Source of the DNA: Nocardioides sp. PD653-B2
Lineage (GTDB): Bacteria; Actinomycetota; Actinomycetes; Propionibacteriales; Nocardioidaceae
Direction of reading: 5' to 3'
Assembly: GCF_002117935.1 (NCBI RefSeq)
Contig: NZ_BDJE01000041.1
Location: 1-64,000, forward strand
Length of the DNA stretch: 64,000 bases
Shown: piece after piece, positions 50,661 to 60,786 of the stretch
Layout: the number at the start of each line of letters is the position of its first letter
How positions within the stretch are numbered: the first letter of the stretch is position 1
Translations under genes and position numbers: made by a program
Notes under the pieces: model-generated
Told to the model about the DNA's origin: nothing
The model's input: the letters and a program-made list of their open reading frames with translations, nothing else
Database searches by the model: none

Positions 50661-52058
50661 TCAGGGTCGCGGCGCGGTCAGGTCGCGCACCGCGGCGTAC
50701 CGGTCGCGGACGGCGGGCGTCGGCCCGACCTCCGTCGACACCACGTCGCTCAGCGGCCACGGCGGCGGGTCGGCGCCGCCGGCCAGCACCCAGGCGGCCT
50801 GGCGCGCGGCGCCCCGGGCGACGTACTCCCCCGGCTGCGGCAGCGTCACGGGCAGGCCGAGCACCGCCGAGGCGACCTCCTGCACCGCACGCGAGCGGGC
50901 CGCGCCGCCGACCATGATGATCCGCTCGACCGGGGTGCCGAGGGCGCGCACCGCGTCGACGGCGTCGGCGAGACCGCAGAGCATCCCTTCGACGGCGGCG
51001 CGCGCGAGGTAGGACGGGTTCGCGGTCTCGAGCCGGAGCCCGTGGATCGCGCCCGTGGCGTCGGGCTTGTTGGGGGTGCGCTCGCCCTCGAGGTAGGGCA
51101 CCAGGACCAGGCCCCCGGCGCCGGCGGGCGCCTCCAACGCAAGCTCGGAGAGCCCGGCGTGGTCGACGCCGAGCATCCGCGCGGCGGCGTCGAGGACGCG
51201 CGCGGCGTTGAGGGTCGCGACCAGCGGCAGGAAGCGACCGGTCGCGTCGGCGAAGCCGGCCACCGCACCCGACACGTCACCGACCGGGCGGTCGGCCACG
51301 GCGCACGCGACGCCCGACGTGCCGATCGAGAGGACGACGTCGCCGGCCACCGCTCCGAGGCCGAGCGCAGCCGCCGCGTTGTCGCCGGTGCCCGGGCCGA
51401 GCAGGGCACCACTCGGCAGCCGGCCGGCGACCTCGGCCGGGCCGAGCACCCGCGGCAGGATCGCGTCGTGGCCGAGGCCGAGCTCGAGCAGGTCGCGGCG
51501 GTACTCCCCCGTCGCGGGCGACCAGTAGCCCGTGCCGCTCGCGTCGCCGCGGTCGGTGACCAGGTCGTCGAGGGACGTCGAGCCGGAGAGCTTCCAGGTG
51601 AGCCAGTCGTGCGGCAGGCAGACCGCAGCCGTCCGGGCGGCGTTCTCGGGCTCGTGGTCGCGCAGCCAGCGCAGCTTGGTGACCGTGAACGACGCGACCG
51701 GCACCAGGCCGACGGCGTCGACCCAGGCTGAGGGACCGCCGAGCTCGGCGGTCAGGTCGAGCGCGGCCTGGGCCGAGCGGGTGTCGTTCCACAGCAGGGC
51801 AGGTCGCACGACGGAGCCGGACTCGTCGAGGCAGACCATCCCGTGCTGCTGGCCGCCCACGGCCACCGCCTCGACGTCGTCGAGACCGCCGGCCGCGGCG
51901 ATCGCCTCCTGCAGCGCCTCCCACCACGCGTCGGGGTGCACCTCGGTGCCCTCGGGGTGGCGGGCGTGGCCGCTGCGGAGCAGCTCACCACTCTCCGCGT
52001 CACAGACGACGACCTTGCAGGACTGCGTCGAGGAGTCGACGCCGGCAACGAGAGGCAC
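50661..52058 (-). CDS. xylB: Xylulokinase-like FGGY kinase
   Basis: A 465-residue sugar kinase. [23 protein letters not shown] is the N-terminal phosphate loop, followed by [18 protein letters not shown] and [14 protein letters not shown], which match xylulokinase. [10 protein letters not shown] and [14 protein letters not shown] precede the C-terminal domain with [26 protein letters not shown] and [21 protein letters not shown]-xylulose is the likely substrate but other pentuloses cannot be excluded. It is divergent from an aldose epimerase gene 30 bases away, which fits pentose use. No xylA is in the window. Confidence 0.88.
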   Translation of the reverse strand: MPLVAGVDSSTQSCKVVVCDAESGELLRSGHARHPEGTEVHPDAWWEALQEAIAAAGGLDDVEAVAVGGQQHGMVCLDESGSVVRPALLWNDTRSAQAALDLTAELGGPSAWVDAVGLVPVASFTVTKLRWLRDHEPENAARTAAVCLPHDWLTWKLSGSTSLDDLVTDRGDASGTGYWSPATGEYRRDLLELGLGHDAILPRVLGPAEVAGRLPSGALLGPGTGDNAAAALGLGAVAGDVVLSIGTSGVACAVADRPVGDVSGAVAGFADATGRFLPLVATLNAARVLDAAARMLGVDHAGLSELALEAPAGAGGLVLVPYLEGERTPNKPDATGAIHGLRLETANPSYLARAAVEGMLCGLADAVDAVRALGTPVERIIMVGGAARSRAVQEVASAVLGLPVTLPQPGEYVARGAARQAAWVLAGGADPPPWPLSDVVSTEVGPTPAVRDRYAAVRDLTAPRP

Positions 52059-52088
52059 GCGCAGAGGCTACCGACTTTGTGTCAGTGT

Positions 52089-52988
52089 GTGCGCGTGCGC
52101 GACCCTGCCGGACAGACATTGCTGCTCTCCCACGACACCTACCGCGCGGAGGTGGTGACCGTCGGTGCCGGCCTGCGGACCCTGACCCACGACGGCGTGG
52201 ACCTCGTCGCGGGCTACCCGGCCGGCACGATGTGCCCCCAGTTCCGCGGCTGGGTGCTGATGCCGTGGCCCAACCGGGTCGGCGATGGCGCCTACGAGTT
52301 CGCGGGCGCGTCGCTGCAGCTCCCTCTCAGCGAGGTGGCCCGCGGCAACGCCCTGCACGGCCTGGTCGGCTTCGTCCCCTGGACGGTGGCGTCGTACGAC
52401 GAGTCGCGGACGACGCTGCGCTACGAGATGCCACCCCAGACCGGCTACCCGTTCTCCCTCGACCTCACCGTCACCTACGAGCTCGGCCCGGACGGGCTCC
52501 GGGTCACCCTGGCTGCCCACAACGTCGGCGACGGGCCGGCGCCGTACGGCACCGGCCACCACCCCTACTTCACCCTGGGCCGCCCGGTCGACGACCTGGT
52601 GCTGACCGTGCCGGCCACGACGTACTGCCCGATGGACGACCGCGGTCTCCCCAGCGCCGCCGAGCCGGTCGCCGGCACGCCGTACGACTTCCGCACGCCG
52701 CGGGCGGTCGGCGACACCGTCCTCGACCACCCGCTCGGCGGGCTCACCGACAGCGTCGTCTCGGTCGTCGACCCGCAGTCCGGGCGCGGGATCGAGCTCA
52801 CGCTCGGCGACGGCTTCGACTGGGTGCACCTCTTCAGCTGCGACCCGCACGACCCGCCCCGTCAGGCGCTCGCGATCGAGCCGATGACGTGTCCGCCGGA
52901 CGCGTTCCGCACCGGGGTCGACCTGCTCGTGCTCCAGCCCGGCGAGACCCATGAGGTGTCGTTCACGGTCGCCGCTACTGGAAGCTGA
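52089..52988 (+). CDS. Aldose 1-epimerase family protein
   Basis: A 299-residue galactose-mutarotase-like protein. Substrate residues are apparent in GWVLMPWPNRVGDGAYEFAG (the Asn-Arg pair), GNALHGLVGFVPW (His), GTGHHPYFTLG (the His-Pro-Tyr catalytic region) and DWVHLFSCDPHDPPRQALAIEPMTCPPDAF, where the Glu is the base. It interconverts sugar anomers. GTG 52089 or 52095 are both possible starts. It is divergent from the xylulokinase gene, and its end overlaps the convergent gene by 14 bases. Confidence 0.88.
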   Translation: MRVRDPAGQTLLLSHDTYRAEVVTVGAGLRTLTHDGVDLVAGYPAGTMCPQFRGWVLMPWPNRVGDGAYEFAGASLQLPLSEVARGNALHGLVGFVPWTVASYDESRTTLRYEMPPQTGYPFSLDLTVTYELGPDGLRVTLAAHNVGDGPAPYGTGHHPYFTLGRPVDDLVLTVPATTYCPMDDRGLPSAAEPVAGTPYDFRTPRAVGDTVLDHPLGGLTDSVVSVVDPQSGRGIELTLGDGFDWVHLFSCDPHDPPRQALAIEPMTCPPDAFRTGVDLLVLQPGETHEVSFTVAATGS

Positions 52989-53991
52989 CGAACCGCACGG
53001 TCGGGCGCACGGCGCGCACCTGGGGCGCGCCCATCCGGTGGACGTCCTCGTCGTAGAAGAGCTTGAAGCCCATCGTGAACTGCCGCGGCCGGGCGACGGC
53101 GTGGTAGGTCGCGAGCTTCTGCCTCGGGGTGCCGAACCCGTCGACGTGCTGCACCATCGCCAGCCCGGGGCGGCTCTTGACCTGCGCGATGCGCGCGACC
53201 ATGTCGGTGCGGAACTGGTGCAGCACGAAGAGCTTCTCGGGCAGCCCCTGCGCACGGGTGAGCCGGGCCAGCCACCACGAGGTGCGGTTGACCTCGCGGG
53301 CGCTCACCTGGCCCACGGTGTGGGCCGGGACCTGGTGCGGGCCCATCCGCCACTCGGGGTCGAGCGCCAGCCCGACCCACGGGTCCCGCAGCGCCCACGC
53401 CCAGCGCTTCACGACGTCGGGGAACGGCGAGCGCCCGGGCTGGATGTCGAGCAGGAGCAGCGCGTGGTTGCGGTGCGCGGCCCGGACGTAGCGCTCGACC
53501 TCCGCGCGCGGGATGTCGTGGCTGTAGTCGCCGTCGGGCCCGGCGCTCGCGTCGGCGATGGTGACGATCAGCTCGTAGACGTGGCGGACCGGCTGCCCGG
53601 GACGGCGGAAGGGTGCGGCCGCCCGGTGCAGGCGCGCGTCCATCGTGTCCGGGTCGGTCTCGCCGAGGACGCCCATCGCGCCCGTCTGCGCGGTGCCGTA
53701 GTAGGCCACGAGGACGTGGTGGCCGCCGAAGACCCGGGTGCCGCCGTCGGGCAGGGTCGCCGGCCGCGGGTCGGTCGGCCGCGTGGTCGGCGCGGGTGCG
53801 GACGCGTCGTCCGCGGGCGTCTCGACCTCGGTCGGCGGCGGCGCCCCTCCCCGCTCGACCGAGGGGGGTACGGGCTCGCCGTTCGCCTCGTCGCGGCCGA
53901 GACCCCACGCGATCAGGAGGAACCCGGCCAGCAGCAGGAACACCAGGAAGAGGACGGGTCCGCGCTGGTCGGGCTCTCCTCCGGTGGACAC
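52975..53991 (-). CDS. Membrane-anchored hypothetical protein with an extracellular domain
   Basis: A 338-residue protein starting at GTG. One helix near the N-terminus (GPVLFLVFLLLAGFLLIAWGLG, about residues 11-32) anchors it, followed by a Pro/Thr/Ala-rich linker (to about residue 85). The outer domain, from GGTRVFGGHHVLVAYYG, has RPVRHVYELIVTIAD-like, LLLLDIQPGRSPFPDVV and VGLALDPEWRMG strands and looks like a TIM-barrel, possibly a glycosidase-like fold, but I cannot name the family. The ilvD stop is one base upstream, so the genes may be co-transcribed. Confidence 0.65.
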   Translation of the reverse strand: MSTGGEPDQRGPVLFLVFLLLAGFLLIAWGLGRDEANGEPVPPSVERGGAPPPTEVETPADDASAPAPTTRPTDPRPATLPDGGTRVFGGHHVLVAYYGTAQTGAMGVLGETDPDTMDARLHRAAAPFRRPGQPVRHVYELIVTIADASAGPDGDYSHDIPRAEVERYVRAAHRNHALLLLDIQPGRSPFPDVVKRWAWALRDPWVGLALDPEWRMGPHQVPAHTVGQVSAREVNRTSWWLARLTRAQGLPEKLFVLHQFRTDMVARIAQVKSRPGLAMVQHVDGFGTPRQKLATYHAVARPRQFTMGFKLFYDEDVHRMGAPQVRAVRPTVRFVSFQ

Positions 53992-53992
53992 G

Positions 53993-55675
53993 TCAGCCGG
54001 TGATGGCGCCGTGCGCCGCCGACTGCACCATCTGGGCGTACTTGCCGAGCACGCCCCGGGTGTACTTCGGCGGGAGCGGCTCCCAGCCGACCTTCCGCTT
54101 CTCCCACTCCTCGTCGTCGACACCCTCGATCTCGAGCAGCCGGTTGGCGACGTCGAGCGTGATGGTGTCGCCGTCGCGCACGAACGCGATCGGGCCGGCG
54201 TCGACGGCCTCGGGCGCGATGTGGCCGACGCAGAGGCCCGTCGTACCGCCGGAGAAGCGGCCGTCGGTGATGAGCAGGACGTCCTTGCCGAGCCCGGCGC
54301 CCTTGATGGCGCCGGTGATCGCGAGCATCTCGCGCATGCCCGGGCCGCCCTTGGGGCCCTCGTAGCGGATCACGACGACGTCGCGGGGCGCGATCGTGCC
54401 CTCCTCGAGGGCGTCCATGGCGGCGCGCTCCCCGTCGAAGACCCGGGCGGTGCCGGTGAAGACGGAGTCGTCGAAGCCGGCGGTCTTGACGACCGCGCCC
54501 TCGGGGGCCAGCGACCCCTTGAGGATCGTCAGGCCGCCGGTCGCGTGGATCGGCCGGTCGAGCCTGCGGATCACGTCGTCGTCGAGCGCCGGCGGGGCGA
54601 GCTCGGCGAGGTTCTCGGCCATGGTCTTGCCGGTCACCGTCAGGCAGTCGCCGTGCATCAGGCCGGCGTCGAGCAGCGCCTTCATCACGACGGGGATGCC
54701 GCCGATCTTGTCGACGTCGTTCATCACGTAGCGGCCGAACGGCTTGAGGTCGGCGAGGTGCGGCACCTTGTCGCCGACCCGGTTGAAGTCGTCGATCGTC
54801 AGGTCGACGTCGGCCTCGCGCGCCATCGCCAGCAGGTGCAGCACGGCGTTGGTCGAGCCGCCGAGGGCCATCACCACGGTGATCGCGTTCTCGAACGCCT
54901 CCTTGGTCATGATCTGGCGCGCGGTGATGCCCTTGCGCAGCAGGTTGACCACGGCCTCGCCGGAGCGGTGCGCGAACCCGTCGCGGCGCCGGTCGACGGC
55001 CGGCGGCGCGGCCGACCCGGGCAGCGACATGCCGATGGCCTCGGCCACGGCGGCCATCGTGTTGGCGGTGTACATGCCGCCGCAGGCGCCCTCACCCGGA
55101 CAGATCGCCCGCTCGATGCGGTCGACCTCCTCGCGGGTGATCTTGCCGGCCAGGCAGGCGCCGACCGCCTCGAAGGCGTCGATGATCGTCACGTCGTTGC
55201 CGTCGACCTGGCCGGGCATGATCGACCCGGCGTACAGGAAGACGCTGGAGAGGTCGAGGCGCGCGGCGGCCATCATCATGCCGGGCAGCGACTTGTCGCA
55301 GCCGGCCAGCAGCACCGAGCCGTCGAGGCGTTCGGCCATCATCACGGTCTCGACCGAGTCGGCGATCACCTCACGGGAGACCAGCGAGAAGTGCATGCCC
55401 TCGTGGCCCATCGCGATGCCGTCGGACACCGAGATGGTGCCGAACTCGAGCGGGTAACCACCGGCCGCGTGCACGCCGTTCTTGACCGCCTGCGCGAGCC
55501 GCTGCAGCGACAGGTTGCAGGGGGTGATCTCGTTCCAGCTGGACGCGACGCCGATCTGCGGCTTGACCCAGTCGTCGTCGCCCATGCCCACCGCCCGCAA
55601 CATGCCGCGGGCCGCGGCCTTCTCCAGACCGTCGGTCACGTCGCGGGAGCGGGGCTTGATGTCAGGCTCGGTCAT
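53993..55675 (-). CDS. ilvD: Dihydroxy-acid dehydratase
   Basis: A 560-residue iron-sulfur enzyme that dehydrates 2,3-dihydroxy acids to the 2-oxo acid precursors of valine and isoleucine. The three cysteine positions are [30 protein letters not shown] and [50 protein letters not shown] and [20 protein letters not shown] are intact. Start ATG 55675 is preferred to a frame beginning at 55726. It is separate from ilvBNC but in the same direction. Confidence 0.97.
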   Translation of the reverse strand: MTEPDIKPRSRDVTDGLEKAAARGMLRAVGMGDDDWVKPQIGVASSWNEITPCNLSLQRLAQAVKNGVHAAGGYPLEFGTISVSDGIAMGHEGMHFSLVSREVIADSVETVMMAERLDGSVLLAGCDKSLPGMMMAAARLDLSSVFLYAGSIMPGQVDGNDVTIIDAFEAVGACLAGKITREEVDRIERAICPGEGACGGMYTANTMAAVAEAIGMSLPGSAAPPAVDRRRDGFAHRSGEAVVNLLRKGITARQIMTKEAFENAITVVMALGGSTNAVLHLLAMAREADVDLTIDDFNRVGDKVPHLADLKPFGRYVMNDVDKIGGIPVVMKALLDAGLMHGDCLTVTGKTMAENLAELAPPALDDDVIRRLDRPIHATGGLTILKGSLAPEGAVVKTAGFDDSVFTGTARVFDGERAAMDALEEGTIAPRDVVVIRYEGPKGGPGMREMLAITGAIKGAGLGKDVLLITDGRFSGGTTGLCVGHIAPEAVDAGPIAFVRDGDTITLDVANRLLEIEGVDDEEWEKRKVGWEPLPPKYTRGVLGKYAQMVQSAAHGAITG

Positions 55676-55735
55676 GCGATCAGGGTATTCGGATTGCGGC
55701 CCCTGGTCTCGACCAGGCTCGACCACCGAGAAGCC

Positions 55736-56203
55736 TCAGGCCTCGGCGGCGGCCTTCAGGCGGGCGAGGCCCTTCTCGAAGTCCTTGCCGATCAGGCGGT
55801 CCATCGGGAGCACCCGGCCGACCAGGCCCCAGAAGCCCGTCCGCTCACCGCTCATCCGCCACTCGACCGTCGTGCCCGGCGCACCGTCGACCGGGGTCGG
55901 CGTCAGGGTGAAGGTCACCCGGTTGGTGTTCTCGAAGGGCTTGAGGAAGGCCAGCCGGATGTCGACCGTGCCGGGCGTCGACCCGGTGATCTCCATGCTG
56001 CCCGCACCGGCCTTGCGGTTGCCCTCCCAGGAGTAGCGGGCGCCCACGCCAGACGCGGGCCCCGAGTAGGTGCGCCGCAGGTCGGGGTCGAGCCCCTCCC
56101 ACGGCGACCAGGCCTGCCACTGGTGGAAGTCGTCGACCAGCGCGTGCACGCGCGCGGGGTCGGCGGCGACCGTCGTCGAGCGGACGACCACGAAGCCGCT
56201 CAC
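55736..56203 (-). CDS. SRPBCC family protein
   Basis: A 155-residue polyketide-cyclase/dehydrase-like SRPBCC protein. VVRSTTVAADPARVHALVDDFHQWQAWSPWEGLDP is the typical start, followed by GVGARYSWEGNRKAGAGSMEI, VTFTLTPTPVDGAPGTTVEW and GFWGLVGRVLPMDRLIGKDFEKGLARLK. It binds a hydrophobic ligand in a deep cavity in known relatives; the ligand here is unknown. GTG 56203 starts it within the stop of the BNR gene (GTGA), so the two are co-translated. Confidence 0.85.
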   Translation of the reverse strand: MSGFVVVRSTTVAADPARVHALVDDFHQWQAWSPWEGLDPDLRRTYSGPASGVGARYSWEGNRKAGAGSMEITGSTPGTVDIRLAFLKPFENTNRVTFTLTPTPVDGAPGTTVEWRMSGERTGFWGLVGRVLPMDRLIGKDFEKGLARLKAAAEA

Positions 56204-57303
56204 GACGTCGCCACCGGGAGTGCCGCCGCACGCACCACCATCACGTCGGGGAGGTCGGCGACGATCTGGCGCCAGGTCCCGCCCTCGTCGGCCGAGCCCC
56301 AGACCGCGCCGTTGCGCGCTCCGACGTACAGGCCCGCGGTCTCGTGGTCGTCGGCGCACATCGCGTCGCGCATGACGGCGACGTAGAAGCCATCCGGCAG
56401 TCCGTCGCCGAGCTCGGTCCAGGTCTCGCCGGCGTCGCGCGAGCGCCACACCCGGGCCTTGGCGTCGGGCGGGTAGCGCCGGTCGCCGCCGTTGATCGGG
56501 AAGACGTAGACGGTGTCGGGGTCGTGGGGGTGGACGACGATCGGGAAGCCGAAGTCGGCCGGCAGTCCGGCGGCGATCGACGTCCAGGTGCCGCCGTGGT
56601 CGTCGGAGCGGTAGACGCCGCCGTGGTTCTGCAGGAAGAGCCGCTCCGGGCGGGCCGGGTGCCGGGTGATCTTGTGGACGCACTGCCCGAACTCGGGGTA
56701 CTGCTGGCCCTCCGGGAGGAACTCGGCCCGGATGCCCTGGTTGCGGGGCGCCCACGAGGCGCCGCCGTCGCTGGTCTGGTAGACCCCGCCGGTGCTCAGC
56801 GCCGCCGTGACCGAGCGCGGGTCCGTGGGGTGCGGCAGCACGGTGTGGAAGGCCTGGCCGCCGAAGCCGGCGTTCCACTGCGGCCGGTGCGGGTGGTCCC
56901 ACAGCGCCCGCTCGAGCGCGAAGGTCTCGCCGCGGTCGTCGGAGCGCCAGACCGCACCGGGCTCGGTGCCGGCGTACACGACACCGGGCTCGCTGCCGGG
57001 GGTCAGCTGCCACACCCGCTCGACCGTGGCGTCGGTGCCGTCGGGGAAGCGGATCGCGCCGTTCGGGGTCTCCTGCCACGTGCCGCCGAGGTCGTCGGAA
57101 CGGCGTACCTGCGGGCCGAGCCAGCTCGAGGACGCGCCGGCGAGCAGCCGGGGTGCGTCACCGCGGGTGTCGATGAGGCACGAGTAGACCTCCTCCATGT
57201 CGAAGTGCGGTCCGGTGAACTCCCAGTCCACCCGCGCCTCGTCCGACGTGCCGATCCAGAGACCCTTGCGGGTCCCGACCATCACCAGGGTCCTGTCAGC
57301 CAT
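56200..57303 (-). CDS. BNR/sialidase-fold repeat protein
   Basis: A 367-residue beta-propeller. Repeated Asp-box motifs (S-x-D-x-G-x-T-W) are visible: RSDDLGGTWQ, RSDDRGETFA, TSDGGASWAP, RSDDHGGTWTS, RSRDAGETWTE and SADEGGTWRQ, one per blade. There is no signal peptide, and the catalytic Arg triad of true sialidases is not evident, so it is better described as a VPS10/WD40-like exo-sialidase-fold protein of unknown role. It overlaps the SRPBCC gene by four bases. GTG 57333 is an alternative start. Confidence 0.85.
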   Translation of the reverse strand: MADRTLVMVGTRKGLWIGTSDEARVDWEFTGPHFDMEEVYSCLIDTRGDAPRLLAGASSSWLGPQVRRSDDLGGTWQETPNGAIRFPDGTDATVERVWQLTPGSEPGVVYAGTEPGAVWRSDDRGETFALERALWDHPHRPQWNAGFGGQAFHTVLPHPTDPRSVTAALSTGGVYQTSDGGASWAPRNQGIRAEFLPEGQQYPEFGQCVHKITRHPARPERLFLQNHGGVYRSDDHGGTWTSIAAGLPADFGFPIVVHPHDPDTVYVFPINGGDRRYPPDAKARVWRSRDAGETWTELGDGLPDGFYVAVMRDAMCADDHETAGLYVGARNGAVWGSADEGGTWRQIVADLPDVMVVRAAALPVATS

Positions 57304-57371
57304 CTCCGTGCTCCGCTCGTCGCTCTCGCCCACTGTGCACCCACCGCGCGCCGTTCTTCTAGATTGACCAG

Positions 57372-58247
57372 GTGACCCCCCGGAACTCATCGCACCGGCT
57401 GGTCTCCCCCGTCTGGCTGGTGCTGGTCGGCATCTTGTCGGTGCAGTTCGGCGCCGGCGTGGCCAAGGGGCTCTTCGACGAGATCGCGCCCACCACGATC
57501 GTGTGGCTGCGCCTCGTGACCAGTGCGGTCGTGCTCATGGCCGTCGCCAGGCCGGTGCTGCGTGGGCGCTCGCGGTCGGACTGGCTGGTCGTGCTCGCCT
57601 TCGGCCTCTGTCTCGGGACCATGAACTGGGCGATCTACCAGGCCTTCGCGCGGATCCCGCTCGGCGTCGCGGTGACGCTGGAGTTCGTCGGGCCGCTGAC
57701 CCTGGCGGTCCTGGGATCGCGGCGGGTGCGCGACCTCCTCTGGGGGCTGCTCGCCGGGCTCGGCGTCGCGGTGCTCGGGCTCGAGGGGGGCGGCGACGTC
57801 AACCTGGCGGGCGTGCTCTTCGCACTGCTCGCCGGCGCCATGTGGGCGTCGTACATCCTCCTGGCCGGGCAGACCGGCCGGCGCTGGCCCGGCTTCGACG
57901 GGCTCGCCCTCGCGAGCGTGGTCGCGACCGTGCTGCTCACGCCGTTCGCGATCGGCGAGGGCGGCGGCGACCTGCTCGACCCGCGGATCCTGCTCCTCGG
58001 CGCCCTCGTCGGGCTGCTCAGCTCCGTGGTCCCCTACAGCAGCGAGCTGGTCGCGCTGCGCTCCATCAAGGCGTCGGTGTTCTCGATCCTGATGAGCCTG
58101 GAGCCGGCGGCGGCAGCGCTGGCCGGCATCGTCGTGCTCCAGGAGTTCCTCACCTGGGAGCAGTGGCTCGCGATGGTCTGCGTCGTCATCGCCTCCGTCG
58201 GCGCGACCCGCTCCAGCCGGACCTTCGCCGAGCCCGCGCCGGACTGA
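57372..58247 (+). CDS. EamA/DMT family transporter
   Basis: A 291-residue membrane protein with about ten helices in two EamA repeats (residues 10-140 and 145-285). VQFGAGVAKGLFDEIAPTTIVWLRLVTSAVVL, AIYQAFARIPLGVAVTLEFVGPLTLAVL and the second copy ELVALRSIKASVFSILMSLEPAAAALAGIVVLQE are diagnostic and resemble RhtA-like exporters of amino acids. GTG 57372 starts it, 68 bases from the divergent BNR gene. Substrate not determinable. Confidence 0.9.
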   Translation: MTPRNSSHRLVSPVWLVLVGILSVQFGAGVAKGLFDEIAPTTIVWLRLVTSAVVLMAVARPVLRGRSRSDWLVVLAFGLCLGTMNWAIYQAFARIPLGVAVTLEFVGPLTLAVLGSRRVRDLLWGLLAGLGVAVLGLEGGGDVNLAGVLFALLAGAMWASYILLAGQTGRRWPGFDGLALASVVATVLLTPFAIGEGGGDLLDPRILLLGALVGLLSSVVPYSSELVALRSIKASVFSILMSLEPAAAALAGIVVLQEFLTWEQWLAMVCVVIASVGATRSSRTFAEPAPD

Positions 58248-58339
58248 GTCCCCGGAGTTCACGCAACCGTCACACGGCGTTGACCCGACCGAATCGGCAC
58301 ACTCCTAGGTTGGGTGACACCTACTTCTCGGGAGAGCTC

Positions 58340-58561
58340 ATGGGGAGCCACATGTTCCACACCCCGCACCTGGTCGACCGGACGGTCGGCGCGGTGAAAC
58401 GTTGGCCGGTCGAGTCGCAGCAGCGAGCTCGCCGCAACGCCATGATCGCCTCCACCGCTCTGGCACAACGGCGTGCTGAGCTCGACGACGTCGAGGAGTT
58501 CCTCGCCGCCCTGGGCGGAGCTCCGGTGCCGGAGGTGGCAGCTCACGCTGCGCACGGCTGA
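58340..58561 (+). CDS. Small hypothetical protein (73 aa)
   Basis: A 73-residue protein. It starts MGSHMFHTPHLVDRTVGAV and continues with a highly basic amphipathic helix (WPVESQQRARRNAMIASTALAQRR) and an acidic end (AELDDVEEFLAALGG). A GGGAGAG ribosome-binding site lies 4 bases before the ATG, the best evidence that it is translated. No family is known to me. A TTGACC at about 58280 may be a -35 element. Regulatory or structural role unknown. Confidence 0.6.
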   Translation: MGSHMFHTPHLVDRTVGAVKRWPVESQQRARRNAMIASTALAQRRAELDDVEEFLAALGGAPVPEVAAHAAHG

Positions 58562-58654
58562 GTTCACCGGACCGGCCTTGCCTCTCCCTGGCCGTCCGGT
58601 GGACTCAGCCACACCTCCACCATCCAGGTCGGGGTTCGGGGCACAATCGAGCGC

Positions 58655-59569
58655 ATGTCCGCCTCCCCCGCGCAGATCCGACCGGTCGCCACGCTGGCGT
58701 ACGACGAGGTGCTCTCCGACGACGGCACCCGCCTGCGCGCCTGGACCAACGACCCGGACGGGCTCGTCGACGGCCCCACCGTCGTGCTCTGCAACGGGCT
58801 CGGCACCAGCCCGTGGACCTGGCCGGCGTTCCTCGATCCCGACTGCGGCGTCCGGGTCGTCTCCTGGAACCACCGCGGCACCGGAGGCTCCGACCGGCCC
58901 GCCGACCGCGACCGGGTGGGCATCGAGGAGTTCGCCGAGGACGCCCTCTCGGTCATGGACCACTTCGGCGTCGACCGGGCGGTCCTGGTCGGCTGGTCGA
59001 TGGGTGTGAACACGATGTACGAGCTGGCCGTGCTCCACCCCGAGCGGGTCACCGGCCTCTTCGCGGTCGCCGGCGTCCCGGGCGACACGTTCGCCACCAT
59101 GCTCGGCCCGCTGCGGCTCCCCCAGCTCGCCGTCAAGGCCATCGCCGTCAACAGCTCCCGGCTCCTCAAGTACGGCGGCCGCGCGCTGACCCCGATCGCC
59201 AGCCGGCTCCCGGTCGGCAGGCGCACCATCGGCGTGCTCAGCCACAGCGGCTTCATGCTCCCGGTCGCCGACCCCGAGCTGACCGCGCGTGCGGTGGCGG
59301 CGCTGCTCGCGATCCCGGTGGAGTGGTACGGCCACCTCGCGCTGCACACGTCGCAGCACCCGCGCGTCTCGCTGAGCCGGATCACGGTCCCGGCCGCGTT
59401 CGTCGCCGGCACCTTCGACCTGCTGGCCGGAGCCCGGGCGATGGCCAGCGCGGCCGAGCGGATCGAGGGCGCGACGTACACCGAGCTCCGCGGCACGCAC
59501 TTCCTCCAGATGGAGCAGCCCGGCCGGGTGCACGACCTCTTGTTGGAGTTCTTGCGTAGGGTCGGGTGA
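58655..59569 (+). CDS. Alpha/beta hydrolase
   Basis: A 304-residue hydrolase. TVVLCNGLGTSPWTWPAFLD precedes SWNHRGTGGSDRP (oxyanion region), the nucleophile elbow is VLVGWSMGVNTMYELAV (Ser in GWSMG), and a late Asp (GTFDLLAG) and His (RGTHFLQMEQP) complete the triad. A cap domain lies between about residues 150 and 230. No signal peptide; a cytoplasmic esterase/epoxide-hydrolase-like enzyme of unknown substrate. The PQQ-type dehydrogenase gene starts 1 base after the stop. Confidence 0.9.
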   Translation: MSASPAQIRPVATLAYDEVLSDDGTRLRAWTNDPDGLVDGPTVVLCNGLGTSPWTWPAFLDPDCGVRVVSWNHRGTGGSDRPADRDRVGIEEFAEDALSVMDHFGVDRAVLVGWSMGVNTMYELAVLHPERVTGLFAVAGVPGDTFATMLGPLRLPQLAVKAIAVNSSRLLKYGGRALTPIASRLPVGRRTIGVLSHSGFMLPVADPELTARAVAALLAIPVEWYGHLALHTSQHPRVSLSRITVPAAFVAGTFDLLAGARAMASAAERIEGATYTELRGTHFLQMEQPGRVHDLLLEFLRRVG

Positions 59570-59570
59570 C

Positions 59571-60749
59571 ATGCGCCGGACCACCGCCCTCGCCAGCCTC
59601 ACCGCGCTGGCCGCGGTGCTCCTGACCGCCTGCAGCGACGACGCCGAGGACACGCCCAACACCACGATCACCGCCACCCCGGGCGGCTCCGCACCGACGA
59701 CGGAGGCGACCGAGCCGACCGGATCGGGGTCGTCCCCCGCCGACACCTCGACCCCGTCCGCCGACCCGGGTCCGGTGAAGGTCCTCGCGACCGTCGCCAC
59801 CGGGCTGGCCGCGCCGTGGGGCATCGGCTTCCTGCCGAACGGCGACGCGATCGTCACCGAGCGCGACACCCGCCGGGTGCTGCTGCTGCAGGCTCCGTCG
59901 TACGACGTGAAGCAGGTCGGGCTGATCAGTGCGGCCGTCTCCGCGGTGGAGTCGGGGGGCGAGGCGGGACTGCTCGGCGTCGCGGTCTCGCCCGACTTCG
60001 CCACCGACCGGATGCTGTACTTCTACCTCAGCACCGCAGCCGACAACCGGATCGTGAAGGCGACGCTCGAGAAGGGCAGGCTGGGCACGCCGCAGGTCAT
60101 CCTCGACGGGATCCCGAACGGGGTGATCCACGACGGCGGCAGGCTCGCGTTCGGGCCTGACGGCTACCTCTACGCCTCGACCGGCGAGACCGGTGACGGC
60201 GAGCTGGCCCAGGACAGGAGCACGCTCGCCGGCAAGATCCTGCGGATCACCACCGACGGCGACCCGGCGCCCGGCAACCCGTTCCGGGGCTCGGAGATCT
60301 GGTCCTTCGGCCACCGCAACGTCCAGGGCCTGGCCTTCGACGACCAGGACCGGCTCTGGGCCTCCGAGTTCGGCGACCAGACCTACGACGAGCTCAACCT
60401 GATCGAGCCCGGCAAGAACTACGGCTGGCCGATGATCGAGGGCCGGGGCGGCCAGAAGGGCTACGCCGACCCGCAGGTCGTGTGGTCGACGGACCAGAAC
60501 TCGCCGTCGGGCCTCGCCTGGCTCGACGGGCACCTCTGGCTCGCCTCGCTGCGCGGCGAGCGGCTCTGGCGGGTCTCCGTGGCGGACGGCCGGGCCAGCA
60601 AGCCGACCGACTTCTTCGTCGGCGCCTACGGCCGGCTGCGCACGGTCGTGGCGACCCCCGAGGGCAAGCTCTGGGTGGCGACCAGCAACCGCGACGGACG
60701 CGGTCAGCCGCGCGACGGCGACGACCGCATCCTGCTCGTCAATCCCTGA
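59571..60749 (+). CDS. PQQ-dependent soluble aldose dehydrogenase-like lipoprotein
   Basis: A 392-residue lipoprotein with signal lipobox LLTAC (Cys21) and a Thr/Pro/Ser linker to about residue 60. The six-bladed propeller of the GDH-B/Asd family follows: PWGIGFLPNGDAIVTERDTRRVL, GGEAGLLGVAVSPDF, HDGGRLAFGPDGYLYASTGETGDG, LAGKILRITTDGDPAPGNPF and SFGHRNVQGLAFDDQDRLWASEFG, where the catalytic His and the Arg/Asn cofactor residues sit. It would oxidise aldoses outside the membrane if PQQ is available; no PQQ synthesis genes are in the window. Confidence 0.88.
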   Translation: MRRTTALASLTALAAVLLTACSDDAEDTPNTTITATPGGSAPTTEATEPTGSGSSPADTSTPSADPGPVKVLATVATGLAAPWGIGFLPNGDAIVTERDTRRVLLLQAPSYDVKQVGLISAAVSAVESGGEAGLLGVAVSPDFATDRMLYFYLSTAADNRIVKATLEKGRLGTPQVILDGIPNGVIHDGGRLAFGPDGYLYASTGETGDGELAQDRSTLAGKILRITTDGDPAPGNPFRGSEIWSFGHRNVQGLAFDDQDRLWASEFGDQTYDELNLIEPGKNYGWPMIEGRGGQKGYADPQVVWSTDQNSPSGLAWLDGHLWLASLRGERLWRVSVADGRASKPTDFFVGAYGRLRTVVATPEGKLWVATSNRDGRGQPRDGDDRILLVNP

Positions 60750-60786
60750 TGGTCCGCTTCGCGACGCCCCGAGGGGGCGATCTCGC

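Noticed and set aside
46775..50917. Very long plus-strand open frame (1380 codons) over LD-carboxypeptidase, kynU and the cadherin-like gene
   Set aside because: Antisense to three genes with clear motifs; the translation has no recognisable domains and the composition typical of a shadow frame.
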